From positions 62,001-126,000 of the forward strand of contig CANFUT010000001.1 of the NCBI GenBank assembly GCA_947450325.1: a stretch of DNA of 64,000 nucleotides, in the 5' to 3' direction. Position numbers and translations under genes: made by a program. Each line of letters begins with the position of its first letter. The first letter of the stretch is position 1. The DNA is from Flavobacteriia bacterium (GTDB taxonomy: Bacteria; Bacteroidota; Bacteroidia; Flavobacteriales_D; Crocinitomicaceae). The notes under the pieces are model-generated. The model saw only the letters and a program-made list of their open reading frames with translations. It had not been told where the DNA came from and searched no databases. Of the stretch, positions 19,115-26,727 are shown piece by piece.

Positions 19115-19408
19115 TTAAATTTCGTTCGCATTTACTCTATCGTATTCAGCGTGAGTTCCAATAAATCTCACCCACATCATTTGATAATCAAAGTTTATTT
19201 TTACAATTAATCGATAGTTATTCCCTTTAATATTAAAAACAACTCGATTATCATTCAAAATACTCGCACTAGGATAGTTCTTTTTAATTTCATTTGGATT
19301 CTTCCATTTAGCTTTAGAAGATTCCAAAAACCACGACTTCAACTGTTGCTCACAATCTTCGTGTTTTTCCCAAAAATCACGCAATATTTTTTTTGAAAGA
19401 ATTCTCAA
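19115..19408 (-). CDS. higB: HigB-type mRNA interferase toxin
   Basis: 97 residues matching the HigB family along the full length: an N-terminal MRILSKKILRDFWEKH, then VVFNIKGNNYRLIVKINF and VRFIGTHAEYDRV. These toxins cleave mRNA on the ribosome. The start is a TTG at 19408; this N-terminus is the normal one for the family and no ATG is available, so I keep it. Toxin first, antitoxin second is the usual higBA order. A -7 element and a palindromic operator lie directly upstream. Confidence 0.88.
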   Translation of the reverse strand: MRILSKKILRDFWEKHEDCEQQLKSWFLESSKAKWKNPNEIKKNYPSASILNDNRVVFNIKGNNYRLIVKINFDYQMMWVRFIGTHAEYDRVNANEI

Positions 19409-19424
19409 ATCTTTAACCTTTCAA

Positions 19425-19454
19425 CAAATATATTAAAAGTTCCCAATATGGGAA
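19425..19454 (-). promoter_or_regulatory. higBA promoter and palindromic operator
   Basis: On the minus strand a perfect -7 element TATATTTG lies at 19432-19425, preceded 7 bp upstream by the palindrome TTCCCA-TAT-TGGGAA (19454-19440), which covers the spacer and -33 region. A dimeric HigA bound there would block transcription, the classical autoregulation of toxin-antitoxin operons. Confidence 0.65.
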
Positions 19455-19533
19455 AATATTTTTCATTTAATTTTTGTTAAACAATCTACTCATCATCCCG
19501 AATACCGCTATATTTAGCAATCAAACAAACAAT

Positions 19534-20451
19534 TTGAAATCATACTTTTCTATTCAAATCAAAATCGCCGCGCGGAAATTCTTGGATTTTGGGGTTCATC
19601 CAGTCTTGGGTGTTTTATTGATTTTAGTCGGATTTATTGCGTTTTCAGAATACCTTTTTCACCAAATAAGTTTTGCAGCCTATTTGTTTGCTTTTGTTTC
19701 TTTGACCTTCACTTCTGCCCTTTCAGCGCAAAAAAGAAATGATTTCCTGCAACTTTGTTTTCCCGAAAAACGATACAAATCGGTTCGAACGATTGAAAAT
19801 ACCTTGGCATCATTGCCGTTTGTGATTTTTTTGGTTTACAAGCAAAACTTGCTAGTTGCTGTGATTCTGCTTTTCATTTCTTTGCTTTTTGCTTGGAGCA
19901 ATTTTCGCACAAATTTCAATTTCACTTTACCAACTCCGTTTTACAAAAAACCTTTTGAGTTTATTGTCGGGTTTAGAAAAACGATTTTATTGTTAATCGG
20001 CGCTTGTTTCATTGAATTTATCGCGCTTTCAGTCAATAACTTCAACTTGGGGATTTTTGCATTGGCAATCGTGTTCTTGATTGTACTTACATTCTACACA
20101 ACGCCAGAAAATGAAATTTTTGTCTGGAATTTTATCGTTTCACCAACAAAATTTTTACTGTCGAAAATTAAAATTGCCTTGTTTTTTTCAAGTCTGTTGA
20201 GTTTGCCATTTGTCGCTACTTTGGTTTCATTTTATCCAGAAAAATACTTGATCATTTTGGCAACTTGGCTCATTGGATTCATGTTAATCATTACCGTAAT
20301 TTTAGCGAAATATGCTGCTTATCCAAGCGAAATGAATTTACCAGAAGGCATTGTCATCGCACTCGGATTGTCATTTCCGCCTTTGTTGCTGATTTTTGCG
20401 CCTTATTTCTACTTCAAAGCCATTCAAAAACTGAAACCATATTTGCCATGA
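19534..20451 (+). CDS. ABC exporter membrane subunit
   Basis: An integral membrane protein with many hydrophobic segments (about ten across 305 residues), ending PYFYFKAIQKLKPYLP. Its stop overlaps the ATPase start by 4 bp (ATGA), so the two are translationally coupled and form one transporter. The start is uncertain: the frame has no ATG near the N-terminus. I favour the TTG at 19534 (LKSYFSIQIKIAARKFLDFG), which resembles the N-termini of such permeases, over a TTG at 19474. The substrate is unknown. Confidence 0.75.
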   Translation: MKSYFSIQIKIAARKFLDFGVHPVLGVLLILVGFIAFSEYLFHQISFAAYLFAFVSLTFTSALSAQKRNDFLQLCFPEKRYKSVRTIENTLASLPFVIFLVYKQNLLVAVILLFISLLFAWSNFRTNFNFTLPTPFYKKPFEFIVGFRKTILLLIGACFIEFIALSVNNFNLGIFALAIVFLIVLTFYTTPENEIFVWNFIVSPTKFLLSKIKIALFFSSLLSLPFVATLVSFYPEKYLIILATWLIGFMLIITVILAKYAAYPSEMNLPEGIVIALGLSFPPLLLIFAPYFYFKAIQKLKPYLP

Positions 20452-21128
20452 TCGAAATCAAAAATTTGTGTAAAAGCTTCGGAAATAAACAAGTATTGAA
20501 TAACATCAATATCCAATTTGAGCATGGAAAAGTATATGGCATCGTGGGCGAAAATGGCGCCGGAAAAACCACCCTTTTTAGATGCATTGCTGGATTAGAA
20601 GATTTTGAAGGCGAAATTCAAGCTACCAAAACTCCGCTGAAAAACCACTTGGGATTGTTGTTCACAGATCCATTTTTCTTCCCAAAATTGACTGGAAAAG
20701 AATACATTCAATTGCTTTGCAACGCCCGAGAAATCGATCTTGGTGACATTGAGGCAAGAAACGTCTTCGATTTGCCTTTGAATCAATATGCTTCGACTTA
20801 TTCAACAGGAATGAAAAAGAAGTTGGCAATTACCGCGATTTTGTTGCAGGAAAATGATTATTTCATCCTCGACGAACCTTTCAATGGCGTTGATATTCAA
20901 AGCAATATTATTATCACAGAAATTATCCAAAAACTCAAAGAATTGGAAAAAGTTGTATTGATTTCATCTCATATTTTTTCTACTTTGAGTGCAACATGTG
21001 ATGAAATTCACTTGCTCAAAGACGGACAAATTATCCGCTCGGTTGAAAAGCCAGAATTTGATATGTTGGAAAATGAAATGAAAGAAATTGTGATGGAGAA
21101 TAGGATTGATCGACTAGGGTTGAAATAA
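20448..21128 (+). CDS. ABC transporter ATP-binding protein
   Basis: 226 residues from the ATG at 20448 (MIEIKNLCKSFG). Walker A is GENGAGKTTL (about 35-44), the signature is YSTGMKKKL instead of the usual LSGGQ (common in ABC-2 type exporters), and Walker B is YFILDEPFNGVD, followed by the H-loop ISSHIF. The longer open frame reaching back to 20265 lies inside the permease gene and is not real. It powers the membrane protein encoded just upstream, with which it overlaps by 4 bp. Confidence 0.93.
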   Translation: MIEIKNLCKSFGNKQVLNNINIQFEHGKVYGIVGENGAGKTTLFRCIAGLEDFEGEIQATKTPLKNHLGLLFTDPFFFPKLTGKEYIQLLCNAREIDLGDIEARNVFDLPLNQYASTYSTGMKKKLAITAILLQENDYFILDEPFNGVDIQSNIIITEIIQKLKELEKVVLISSHIFSTLSATCDEIHLLKDGQIIRSVEKPEFDMLENEMKEIVMENRIDRLGLK

Positions 21129-21163
21129 TAAAATTTGTTGTAAAACGAGATTTACTTGAATTA

Positions 21164-21286
21164 TTTTTTGTCATGGTTTTCTCCCAAAAACGCACGCCAA
21201 AAACAATCAATTTATCTCTTTCGCGATGTCACAATGATTGAATAATCATTGTGACATCGCTATTAATATTCGGTACCTCTGGCACC
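21164..21286. repeat. Dispersed mosaic repeat, copy A, with a perfect 17-bp hairpin
   Basis: The segment 21164-21228 resembles 57452-57520 (shared TTTTTGTCATGGTTTT and CAAAAAC-CA-GCCAAAAACAA). It continues into a perfect 17-bp stem (21223-21239 with 21244-21260, loop GAAT), then a weaker hairpin GGTACC-TCT-GGCACC (21272-21286) related to those at 50088 and 57547. No protein or transposase is encoded. Confidence 0.6.
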
Positions 21287-21405
21287 GCATAATTGAAAAT
21301 AGGTCGTTTATCTTCTATTTTTAAAACGTTTAAATATTGCTTGGCTTTTTGGACATCGTTCAAAAGTATTTGTAACTTGGTCTTGTTAAATTTAATCCCC
21401 AGATT

Positions 21406-21963
21406 TTGAAATCAATTTTCTTTGCACTGTTTACTTTCATCCAATTTGTTTCGCATGCACAAAGTGATTTGAAATGCGCTGAAAAGTTCATTTCGCTTTT
21501 GAACGATTACGATAGCACCAGTTTAGATTCACTTCTAACTCCTGATTTTGAGTTGAAAAGAAATTTTGTAAATTACCATCACGACCGAGAACGATTTATG
21601 GGACAATACATCATGTATAACCGAAATCTGAAAGGAAAATTCAAAATTTTAGAAACTATTTCATCTAAAAATCCAGTTCAGTTTGTAGTAGAAGACCAAA
21701 GCGTTTATTTCGATAAATTACAAATTCAATATCCAACTTGGAAAATAACGCTTTATGTAAAGAATCAGCAAATTCAAAAAATGGTTCTTGATTCAACCAT
21801 TTATTACCGTCAATATGTTGAGGATTCCAAACTCAAAGGTGGTCAATTTCACGATTGGACGCAAGAAAAATATCCAGATGAAACAGATGAAATGCGCTCT
21901 CAAACTCCTGGTTTATTGGAAAAGCGACTAAATGAATATTTGAAACAAAAGAATAAGCGATAA
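21406..21963 (+). CDS. Secreted protein of unknown function (NTF2-like fold possible)
   Basis: 185 residues beginning at a TTG (21406), which is required because there is no earlier ATG and the resulting MKSIFFALFTFIQFVSHAQS is a complete signal peptide. The mature part (LKCAEKFISLLNDYDSTSLDSLLTPDF) looks like the start of SnoaL/NTF2-like domains, where a helix pair is followed by a curved beta-sheet; this is only a resemblance. The next gene starts directly after the stop, so the two are probably cotranscribed. Confidence 0.72.
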   Translation: MKSIFFALFTFIQFVSHAQSDLKCAEKFISLLNDYDSTSLDSLLTPDFELKRNFVNYHHDRERFMGQYIMYNRNLKGKFKILETISSKNPVQFVVEDQSVYFDKLQIQYPTWKITLYVKNQQIQKMVLDSTIYYRQYVEDSKLKGGQFHDWTQEKYPDETDEMRSQTPGLLEKRLNEYLKQKNKR

Positions 21964-22602
21964 ATGGACTATTTTAAGATTTTACTAATCATTCACATCA
22001 TCACAGGTTGTATTTCCTTGTTCGTTGGCTCTATTATTCTTTTCACTAAAAAAGGAAATGAAACACATCAAAAGTTAGGTAAAGTTTACTTTTCTGCTTT
22101 GCTAACTTCGTCCTTGGTATCGCTTGTGATGGCTATTTTACATGGAAACATTTTCCTATTTATTGTGGGAATTTTCACAGCCTACATGCTTTTGTCAGGC
22201 ACAAGATATTTGAAAATCAAAAGTATATCCGATATCCATTTTGCAGATTGGACGTTGGCAATCACTATTACTTTGTTTGGTCTTGGCTTTGTTAGTTTGG
22301 GAAGTTACATATTGATGCATGAGGACTTTTTCGGAATTGTATTGCTCGTTTTTGGTGGGATTTGCTGGATGTTTGCGGTACAAGATTTTAAAAATTTTCG
22401 CAATAAATCGAAAGTCGAAAATTTTTGGTTGACGACGCATATCCAAAGAATGACAGGAAGTTACATCGCTTCTGCAACGGCGTTTTTGGTCGTGAACAAC
22501 ACGATTTTGCCTGGAGTAATTTCATGGTTGTTGCCTACAGCAATTTTGACACCTTTGATAGTAATTTGGGTGAGAAAATATCAGGTTTTGAATCAAAAAT
22601 GA
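21964..22602 (+). CDS. Small multi-pass membrane protein (DUF2306-like)
   Basis: 212 residues with about six or seven hydrophobic segments. The first, ILLIIHIITGCISLFVGSII, is followed by a polar loop KGNETHQKLGKVYF; an HxxxG(K/R)-type loop after helix 1 is typical of DUF2306-like proteins. It abuts the preceding secreted-protein gene with no gap. The function is unknown. The gene is convergent with the carbonic anhydrase-like gene, only 6 bp away, and no terminator is visible between them. Confidence 0.72.
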   Translation: MDYFKILLIIHIITGCISLFVGSIILFTKKGNETHQKLGKVYFSALLTSSLVSLVMAILHGNIFLFIVGIFTAYMLLSGTRYLKIKSISDIHFADWTLAITITLFGLGFVSLGSYILMHEDFFGIVLLVFGGICWMFAVQDFKNFRNKSKVENFWLTTHIQRMTGSYIASATAFLVVNNTILPGVISWLLPTAILTPLIVIWVRKYQVLNQK

Positions 22603-22608
22603 TTCAAT

Positions 22609-23130
22609 TTATTCCTCGTCTTTGAACCAACTGGCGTACTTCACATAATTATTGGCAATGCGTTGAACTTCGCCTTCAAACAATTCTGGAGAAAGTGTTT
22701 TCACTTTTTTGGCTGGCACTCCTGCGTATATGCTCCAAGATTCAACGCGGGTTCCTTCAAGTAAAATCGCACCTGCTGCAATGATGCAATTGGATTCAAT
22801 GTAGCAATTGTCCATCACGATAGATCCCATACCAATCAACACATTGTCTTCTACGGTGCAACCATGTACCAATGCGTTGTGACCAATCGAAACATTATTG
22901 CCTAAAATCGTTTTGGTTTTTTCAAAAGTGCAGTGAATCACCGCGCCATCTTGGATATTGACTTTGTTGCCCATTTCGATAGAATTGACATCACCACGAA
23001 CAACGGCAGAAAACCAAACTGAACATTGATCGCCCATTTTTACATCGCCAACAATTGTTGCATTTTCTGCAAACCAACAATCGTTTCCAAATACTGGATT
23101 TTTTCCTCTACAAGCTTTGATCAATGCCAT
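22609..23130 (-). CDS. Gamma carbonic anhydrase family protein (left-handed beta-helix hexapeptide protein)
   Basis: 173 residues with hexapeptide repeats forming a left-handed beta-helix. The three zinc-ligand-type histidines are present: one in DGAVIHCTF, and two in IGHNALVHGC. The family (YrdA/PaaY-like) includes active carbonic anhydrases and proteins without known activity, so the reaction is not certain. A -7 element TACATTTG lies about 50 bp upstream. Confidence 0.9.
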   Translation of the reverse strand: MALIKACRGKNPVFGNDCWFAENATIVGDVKMGDQCSVWFSAVVRGDVNSIEMGNKVNIQDGAVIHCTFEKTKTILGNNVSIGHNALVHGCTVEDNVLIGMGSIVMDNCYIESNCIIAAGAILLEGTRVESWSIYAGVPAKKVKTLSPELFEGEVQRIANNYVKYASWFKDEE

Positions 23131-23177
23131 TTTTTTGTGATTTTAAATTTCAATTTTTCAGTAAAATTGTTTGCTTT

Positions 23178-23185
23178 CAAATGTA
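23178..23185 (-). promoter_or_regulatory. -7 promoter element TACATTTG
   Basis: A perfect TAnnTTTG on the minus strand, 47 bp upstream of the gamma carbonic anhydrase-like gene. Confidence 0.45.
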
Positions 23186-23275
23186 AGGGAAAAGTTTGAA
23201 TTTATTGCGTCGAGAGAAGAATTCCACCTTTTTTTCTTAGGTAATCCGCATTATTGACAAACATGTCAAAATCAT

Positions 23276-23330
23276 CTTCCCCCTTTATTCGCATCAATAT
23301 CTAGGATAAGACGTAACTCAAAGGGGGAAG
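23276..23330. repeat. C-rich palindromic element
   Basis: Arms CTTCCCCCTTT (23276-23286) and AAAGGGGGAAG (23320-23330) are perfectly complementary over 11 bp around a 33-nt loop. The same arm core (TCCCCCTT / AAGGGGGA) bounds a second element at 49870-49920. It lies between two minus-strand genes and could also stop transcription. Confidence 0.5.
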
Positions 23331-23355
23331 TCTGAAATTCAAATTTTAATGTAGT

Positions 23356-24855
23356 TTAATTATTAAAATAAACCGGGTGCTTCATGAAGTATTTTCTAGT
23401 TTTCAGAATTTCATTTACGATACGGTCGTCTTCTAGATTCCAGGAACGCCAATCTTTTTGTTGGTGTTTTTCCATGAATTTATCAATGCGCACTTTGAGC
23501 ATTTTATTGAATAAATCTTCAGACAAACCAATCAAATAAAAATTGTCGTTGTGGGGCATTTTATCGCTGTGATTCAACAAATGCGCATAGCTAACTTCTT
23601 CCAATTCAAATAGATAATATTCGCGCTCGATCGAAGCTTTGTATTTTATATTGTACTCCAAAATCAATTTATCCCAATTGAACAAAGTACTGAAAACCAA
23701 CACTAAAAACAAGGACCAAACATTGTATCGAATCAAAAACCAATTGCTTTTGAAAGTCGTGATTTTAAACAAAGTGGTAACTAAAGCGATGAACGTCACG
23801 AATAAATAAAAGTAAACACCGATTCTTTTGTAAGTCAAACCGCTATCCATGATGTAAGAGAAATTTTTGTGGAAACAAGTCGCTAATAAAATGGCATTCA
23901 ACAAAATCCATATAAGTGCAATGAATTTCAGTTGCTTACTTTTGGCAACATAATTCAAATTTCCGCGGAAGAAATACAACATCACAAAGATCGCAATGAC
24001 TACCGAGAAAATAGAACTATTGATACCTTGGTGCACGTATTGCGAATAGTTGGTGATGTTTTTCATTTGACCACTGAAAATGAAATTCAAATCCAAAACA
24101 TTTACTAGCAAAAGCAACACATTCAACAATCCAAAAGTCATCATCGCAGCACCCATTTCTTTGGATAAATCTTTGAACATACCTTTTTCATTCGGCAAAA
24201 TTCCGCCTGAAAGTTGATTGGAACTCGATTCATCTAAATGAACCAATCGCTGACTGTTGACTGGAAAATAGAATACAGATAAAAGGTATAATCCAACCAA
24301 CATAAAACCTACGAAAGTCCATGAAATGAAATCCAAATTGAGGTTATCAATGAACTTCGAAAATACAGGATTCGAATATTTGTAAATCAAAAACAAGGTC
24401 ACTAAAACTGCAATTGGAATGATGAATTTCAACAAATCTGCAAAAGTAAATTCAGATTTTGTTTCCTCTGTTTCTCCTTCTTTCAAAGGTTTGGGCGTAA
24501 ATAGTTTTTCAATTTGAAGGAAAATACTGCTGATCAAAGTCCAAGAGGATTGAAGAAAAGCAAAAACCAAGGTTGATTTTGGATTGTAGCTCACATAGGC
24601 CAAGAAAAGCAATGAAATCACGTTTCCGATGACAGACAAAAGATTGCCGTACAAGAAGGCACTGGTCGCGGTAATCAAAGCACCTGCTGCAACGAGCAAC
24701 CAGTTTAATCGCTTGACCAAAGAAAAATCAATCGAAATGGATGCAAAAACTAAAACGACATTAAAAATCAAAAAATTGATTCCAATTCCTTGATTGTAAA
24801 ATAAGTAGCAGTAAGCGAATACCGAAACGAATAATAAAATGGTTTTCTTTTTCAT
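23356..24855 (-). CDS. Polytopic membrane protein (DUF4173/DUF4153-like)
   Basis: 499 residues with about twelve to thirteen hydrophobic segments in the first 400 residues and a soluble C-terminal tail (about 400-499; EREYYLFELEEVSYAHLL...). The pattern resembles the DUF4173/DUF4153 membrane families, whose role is unknown. In its upstream region, 29-47 bp before the ATG, is a palindrome also found in front of the neighbouring regulator operon, so it is probably controlled by that regulator. It is 63 bp downstream of the regulator gene on the same strand. Confidence 0.78.
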   Translation of the reverse strand: MKKKTILLFVSVFAYCYLFYNQGIGINFLIFNVVLVFASISIDFSLVKRLNWLLVAAGALITATSAFLYGNLLSVIGNVISLLFLAYVSYNPKSTLVFAFLQSSWTLISSIFLQIEKLFTPKPLKEGETEETKSEFTFADLLKFIIPIAVLVTLFLIYKYSNPVFSKFIDNLNLDFISWTFVGFMLVGLYLLSVFYFPVNSQRLVHLDESSSNQLSGGILPNEKGMFKDLSKEMGAAMMTFGLLNVLLLLVNVLDLNFIFSGQMKNITNYSQYVHQGINSSIFSVVIAIFVMLYFFRGNLNYVAKSKQLKFIALIWILLNAILLATCFHKNFSYIMDSGLTYKRIGVYFYLFVTFIALVTTLFKITTFKSNWFLIRYNVWSLFLVLVFSTLFNWDKLILEYNIKYKASIEREYYLFELEEVSYAHLLNHSDKMPHNDNFYLIGLSEDLFNKMLKVRIDKFMEKHQQKDWRSWNLEDDRIVNEILKTRKYFMKHPVYFNN

Positions 24856-24883
24856 GGTTTTTATTTTTAGTTAAAATTAAAAG

Positions 24884-24902
24884 CACTTTGCAATTCAAAG
24901 TG
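24884..24902. promoter_or_regulatory. Palindromic operator copy 1 (CACTTTG-N5-CAAAGTG)
   Basis: Seven-bp perfect arms, CACTTTG at 24884-24890 and CAAAGTG at 24896-24902, lie 29 bp upstream of the DUF4173-like gene. Thirteen bases (TAAAAGCACTTTG) are identical to those at the second copy, 25848-25860. Confidence 0.6.
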
Positions 24903-24918
24903 TAAGTTCAAAAAAATA

Positions 24919-25212
24919 TTAGCGTTTTAAAAGTTGTTCAAGGGCGTTTAAATGTTGATTAAATGCTTCTCTTCCTAGCGGAGTAATTGTGTAGGTCGTA
25001 CTGGTTTTTTTACCTACAAATTTCTTTTCGATGGTCAAATATTCCGCTTTTTCGAGTGCAGCAACGTGACTGGCAATGTTTCCATCGCTGGCATCTAACA
25101 TCTCCTTGAGGCTCAAAAAATCAATTGATTCATTGACCATCAAGACCGACATGATACCCAGTCTGATCCTACTTTCGAAGGACTTATTAAGCTGACTGAT
25201 AAAATCTTTCAT
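24919..25212 (-). CDS. Winged-helix transcriptional regulator (ArsR/MarR-like)
   Basis: 97 residues forming a single winged-helix domain: helices around SRIRLGIMSVLMVNE and LSLKEMLDASDGNIASHVAALEKAEYL, then a beta-wing VGKKTSTTYTITPLGREAF. It has no cysteine pair or other obvious ligand site. Its start overlaps the stop of the upstream membrane-protein gene by 4 bp. The palindromes in front of that gene and of the downstream membrane-protein gene are its likely targets, giving autoregulation. The signal sensed is unknown. Confidence 0.85.
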   Translation of the reverse strand: MKDFISQLNKSFESRIRLGIMSVLMVNESIDFLSLKEMLDASDGNIASHVAALEKAEYLTIEKKFVGKKTSTTYTITPLGREAFNQHLNALEQLLKR

Positions 25213-25844
25213 TGTTTGTGTTCGTATTTATAATACATTGAGATTCCGTAAACAATGTGTAAAATTCCGAATCCGAAAGCCCAAAACCACAATCCCCAAC
25301 CGATGAAAAAAGTGGCGATTAAACCGAGGATCATTTCACAATAGCCCAAATATTTAATATCATTCAAAGTGAATTTACTTCCATTTACCAATGCTAAACC
25401 ATAGAAAATCAAAGTTGTGGGTGCAATCAATCCTAGATTTCCATGCAGAAACAGTGAAACACAAAAAATACCACCAGCAAACAATGGAATAGCTAAGTTG
25501 ATAAGCATCAATTGTGAAGTTTTATTCCAGGTTTTATGACCCAATTTCTTCGCTTTCTTGGTGGTGAAATAGTATCCAAAAAACAGCGATAAAAACAACA
25601 CTGCCATCGCCACTAAAAACAAGTGCAACACCAAATCTTTCGATAATTGAATGATATCGTTTTCATACCAAATGGCGATGTAGAAATTTTTAAGAATGTA
25701 ATATGCTGAAATCGAACCCGCCAAAGCGAAAAATCCAGCGAACACACCCGCCAAACCACTCAATGAAATAAATCGAGATGATTTTTCCATCATCGAACGA
25801 ATCTCCGTTAAATCTTGCAAATAATCTTTTTCTTTTTGATCCAT
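25209..25844 (-). CDS. Small membrane protein cotranscribed with the winged-helix regulator
   Basis: 211 residues from the ATG at 25844 (MDQKEKDYLQDLTEIRSMMEKSS). A soluble N-terminal helix of about 30 residues leads into five or six hydrophobic segments and a short basic tail. I choose this start because an ATG at 25868 would place the palindromic operator inside the coding region. The gene overlaps the regulator by 4 bp. Membrane proteins of this kind often accompany such regulators in Bacteroidota, but no activity is known. Confidence 0.78.
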   Translation of the reverse strand: MDQKEKDYLQDLTEIRSMMEKSSRFISLSGLAGVFAGFFALAGSISAYYILKNFYIAIWYENDIIQLSKDLVLHLFLVAMAVLFLSLFFGYYFTTKKAKKLGHKTWNKTSQLMLINLAIPLFAGGIFCVSLFLHGNLGLIAPTTLIFYGLALVNGSKFTLNDIKYLGYCEMILGLIATFFIGWGLWFWAFGFGILHIVYGISMYYKYEHKQ

Positions 25845-25854
25845 AGCTAAAAGC

Positions 25855-25871
25855 ACTTTGAATTGCAAAGT
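25855..25871. promoter_or_regulatory. Palindromic operator copy 2 (ACTTTG-N5-CAAAGT)
   Basis: Six-bp perfect arms, 25855-25860 and 25866-25871, end 10 bp before the ATG at 25844. On the minus strand the outer half-site reads TTTACTTTGCA, resembling a -7 region, so a bound regulator would block the promoter. Confidence 0.6.
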
Positions 25872-26011
25872 AAATGAATTATTTCAATTGAAGATTAAAT
25901 TAAATGTGAAAAAATGGTAAAATTTTAGATAGTTGGATGATTGGATGGTTAGATTTTTAGAAAAATTGACAGTCGAAAACCCAATATTCCCTAATGCCTA
26001 AGCACTATTTC

Positions 26012-26596
26012 CTAAAAAGTATACCTCACTCCAACTGACTGAAATCCAATCTTAAAATCTATATTTTTAATTTCCTTGATCCGATTATTTTTATGCAAAA
26101 AGTACATCGTTCCGTCGAAAAGCATTAGAAATCCACCTTGTAGCAGTAAACTTTGTCCGTAACCTTGCTTGGTGTCCGTTTCATTTTTTGATAATAGCAA
26201 TCCAGTACCAACGCCCATGTAAACCAAATCTAAACCTCCATTGATGAGAAATATTTTTTCCAGTTTTTTTTGTCTGATGTTTAAATCCTGAAGACTTTCA
26301 ATTTTAAGTTTTCGCTCTTGCAACAAACCTCCAATGGATAAACCCAAATTCACCGTATTCCACATTGCGTTCATCTGATGAAAATAATGGGATGAACCTT
26401 CTGTTTGGGTGGAAGCAATTGTGCCCGCTACGATGTTTGTACAAGACCAACCCAACAATGAATACATACCGGATTTGTTGATACTACGTTGATTGTTAAG
26501 ATTGATTTTCCAATATTCCTGTACGTTGAAAATCGTATCTTTTTGTGAAAGCAAACAATGAGGAAGAAAAATGCAGAGAAAAAGGAATCGAATCAT
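26012..26596 (-). CDS. Secreted or membrane-associated protein of unknown function (DUF6992-like)
   Basis: 194 residues with an N-terminal signal peptide (MIRFLFLCIFLPHCLLSQ). Three or four short hydrophobic segments follow (MYSLLGWSCTNIVAGTIAS, WNTVNLGLSIGGLL, LDLVYMGVGTGLLL, FLMLFDGTMYFL), the last two ahead of a basic tail. The MNAMWNTVNLGL segment resembles a Bacteroidota family I remember as DUF6992, with low certainty. It stands apart from neighbouring genes by 131 and 143 bp. Confidence 0.68.
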   Translation of the reverse strand: MIRFLFLCIFLPHCLLSQKDTIFNVQEYWKINLNNQRSINKSGMYSLLGWSCTNIVAGTIASTQTEGSSHYFHQMNAMWNTVNLGLSIGGLLQERKLKIESLQDLNIRQKKLEKIFLINGGLDLVYMGVGTGLLLSKNETDTKQGYGQSLLLQGGFLMLFDGTMYFLHKNNRIKEIKNIDFKIGFQSVGVRYTF

Positions 26597-26727
26597 GCGA
26601 ATGTTTATTGGTAAGACAATTTTAGGTGATAAATGTTGTCAGAGTGGTAATTTAAATTAAATCAAATTTCTTAAATAAAAGAAAATCAAAAAGTCTAATT
26701 TCTAATGACTTTGGTCTAATTTCTCCC

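Noticed and set aside
20265-20447. N-terminal extension of the ABC ATPase frame
   Set aside because: It lies wholly inside the permease gene in another frame; the ATPase proper begins at 20448 with a normal N-terminus and an ATGA overlap.
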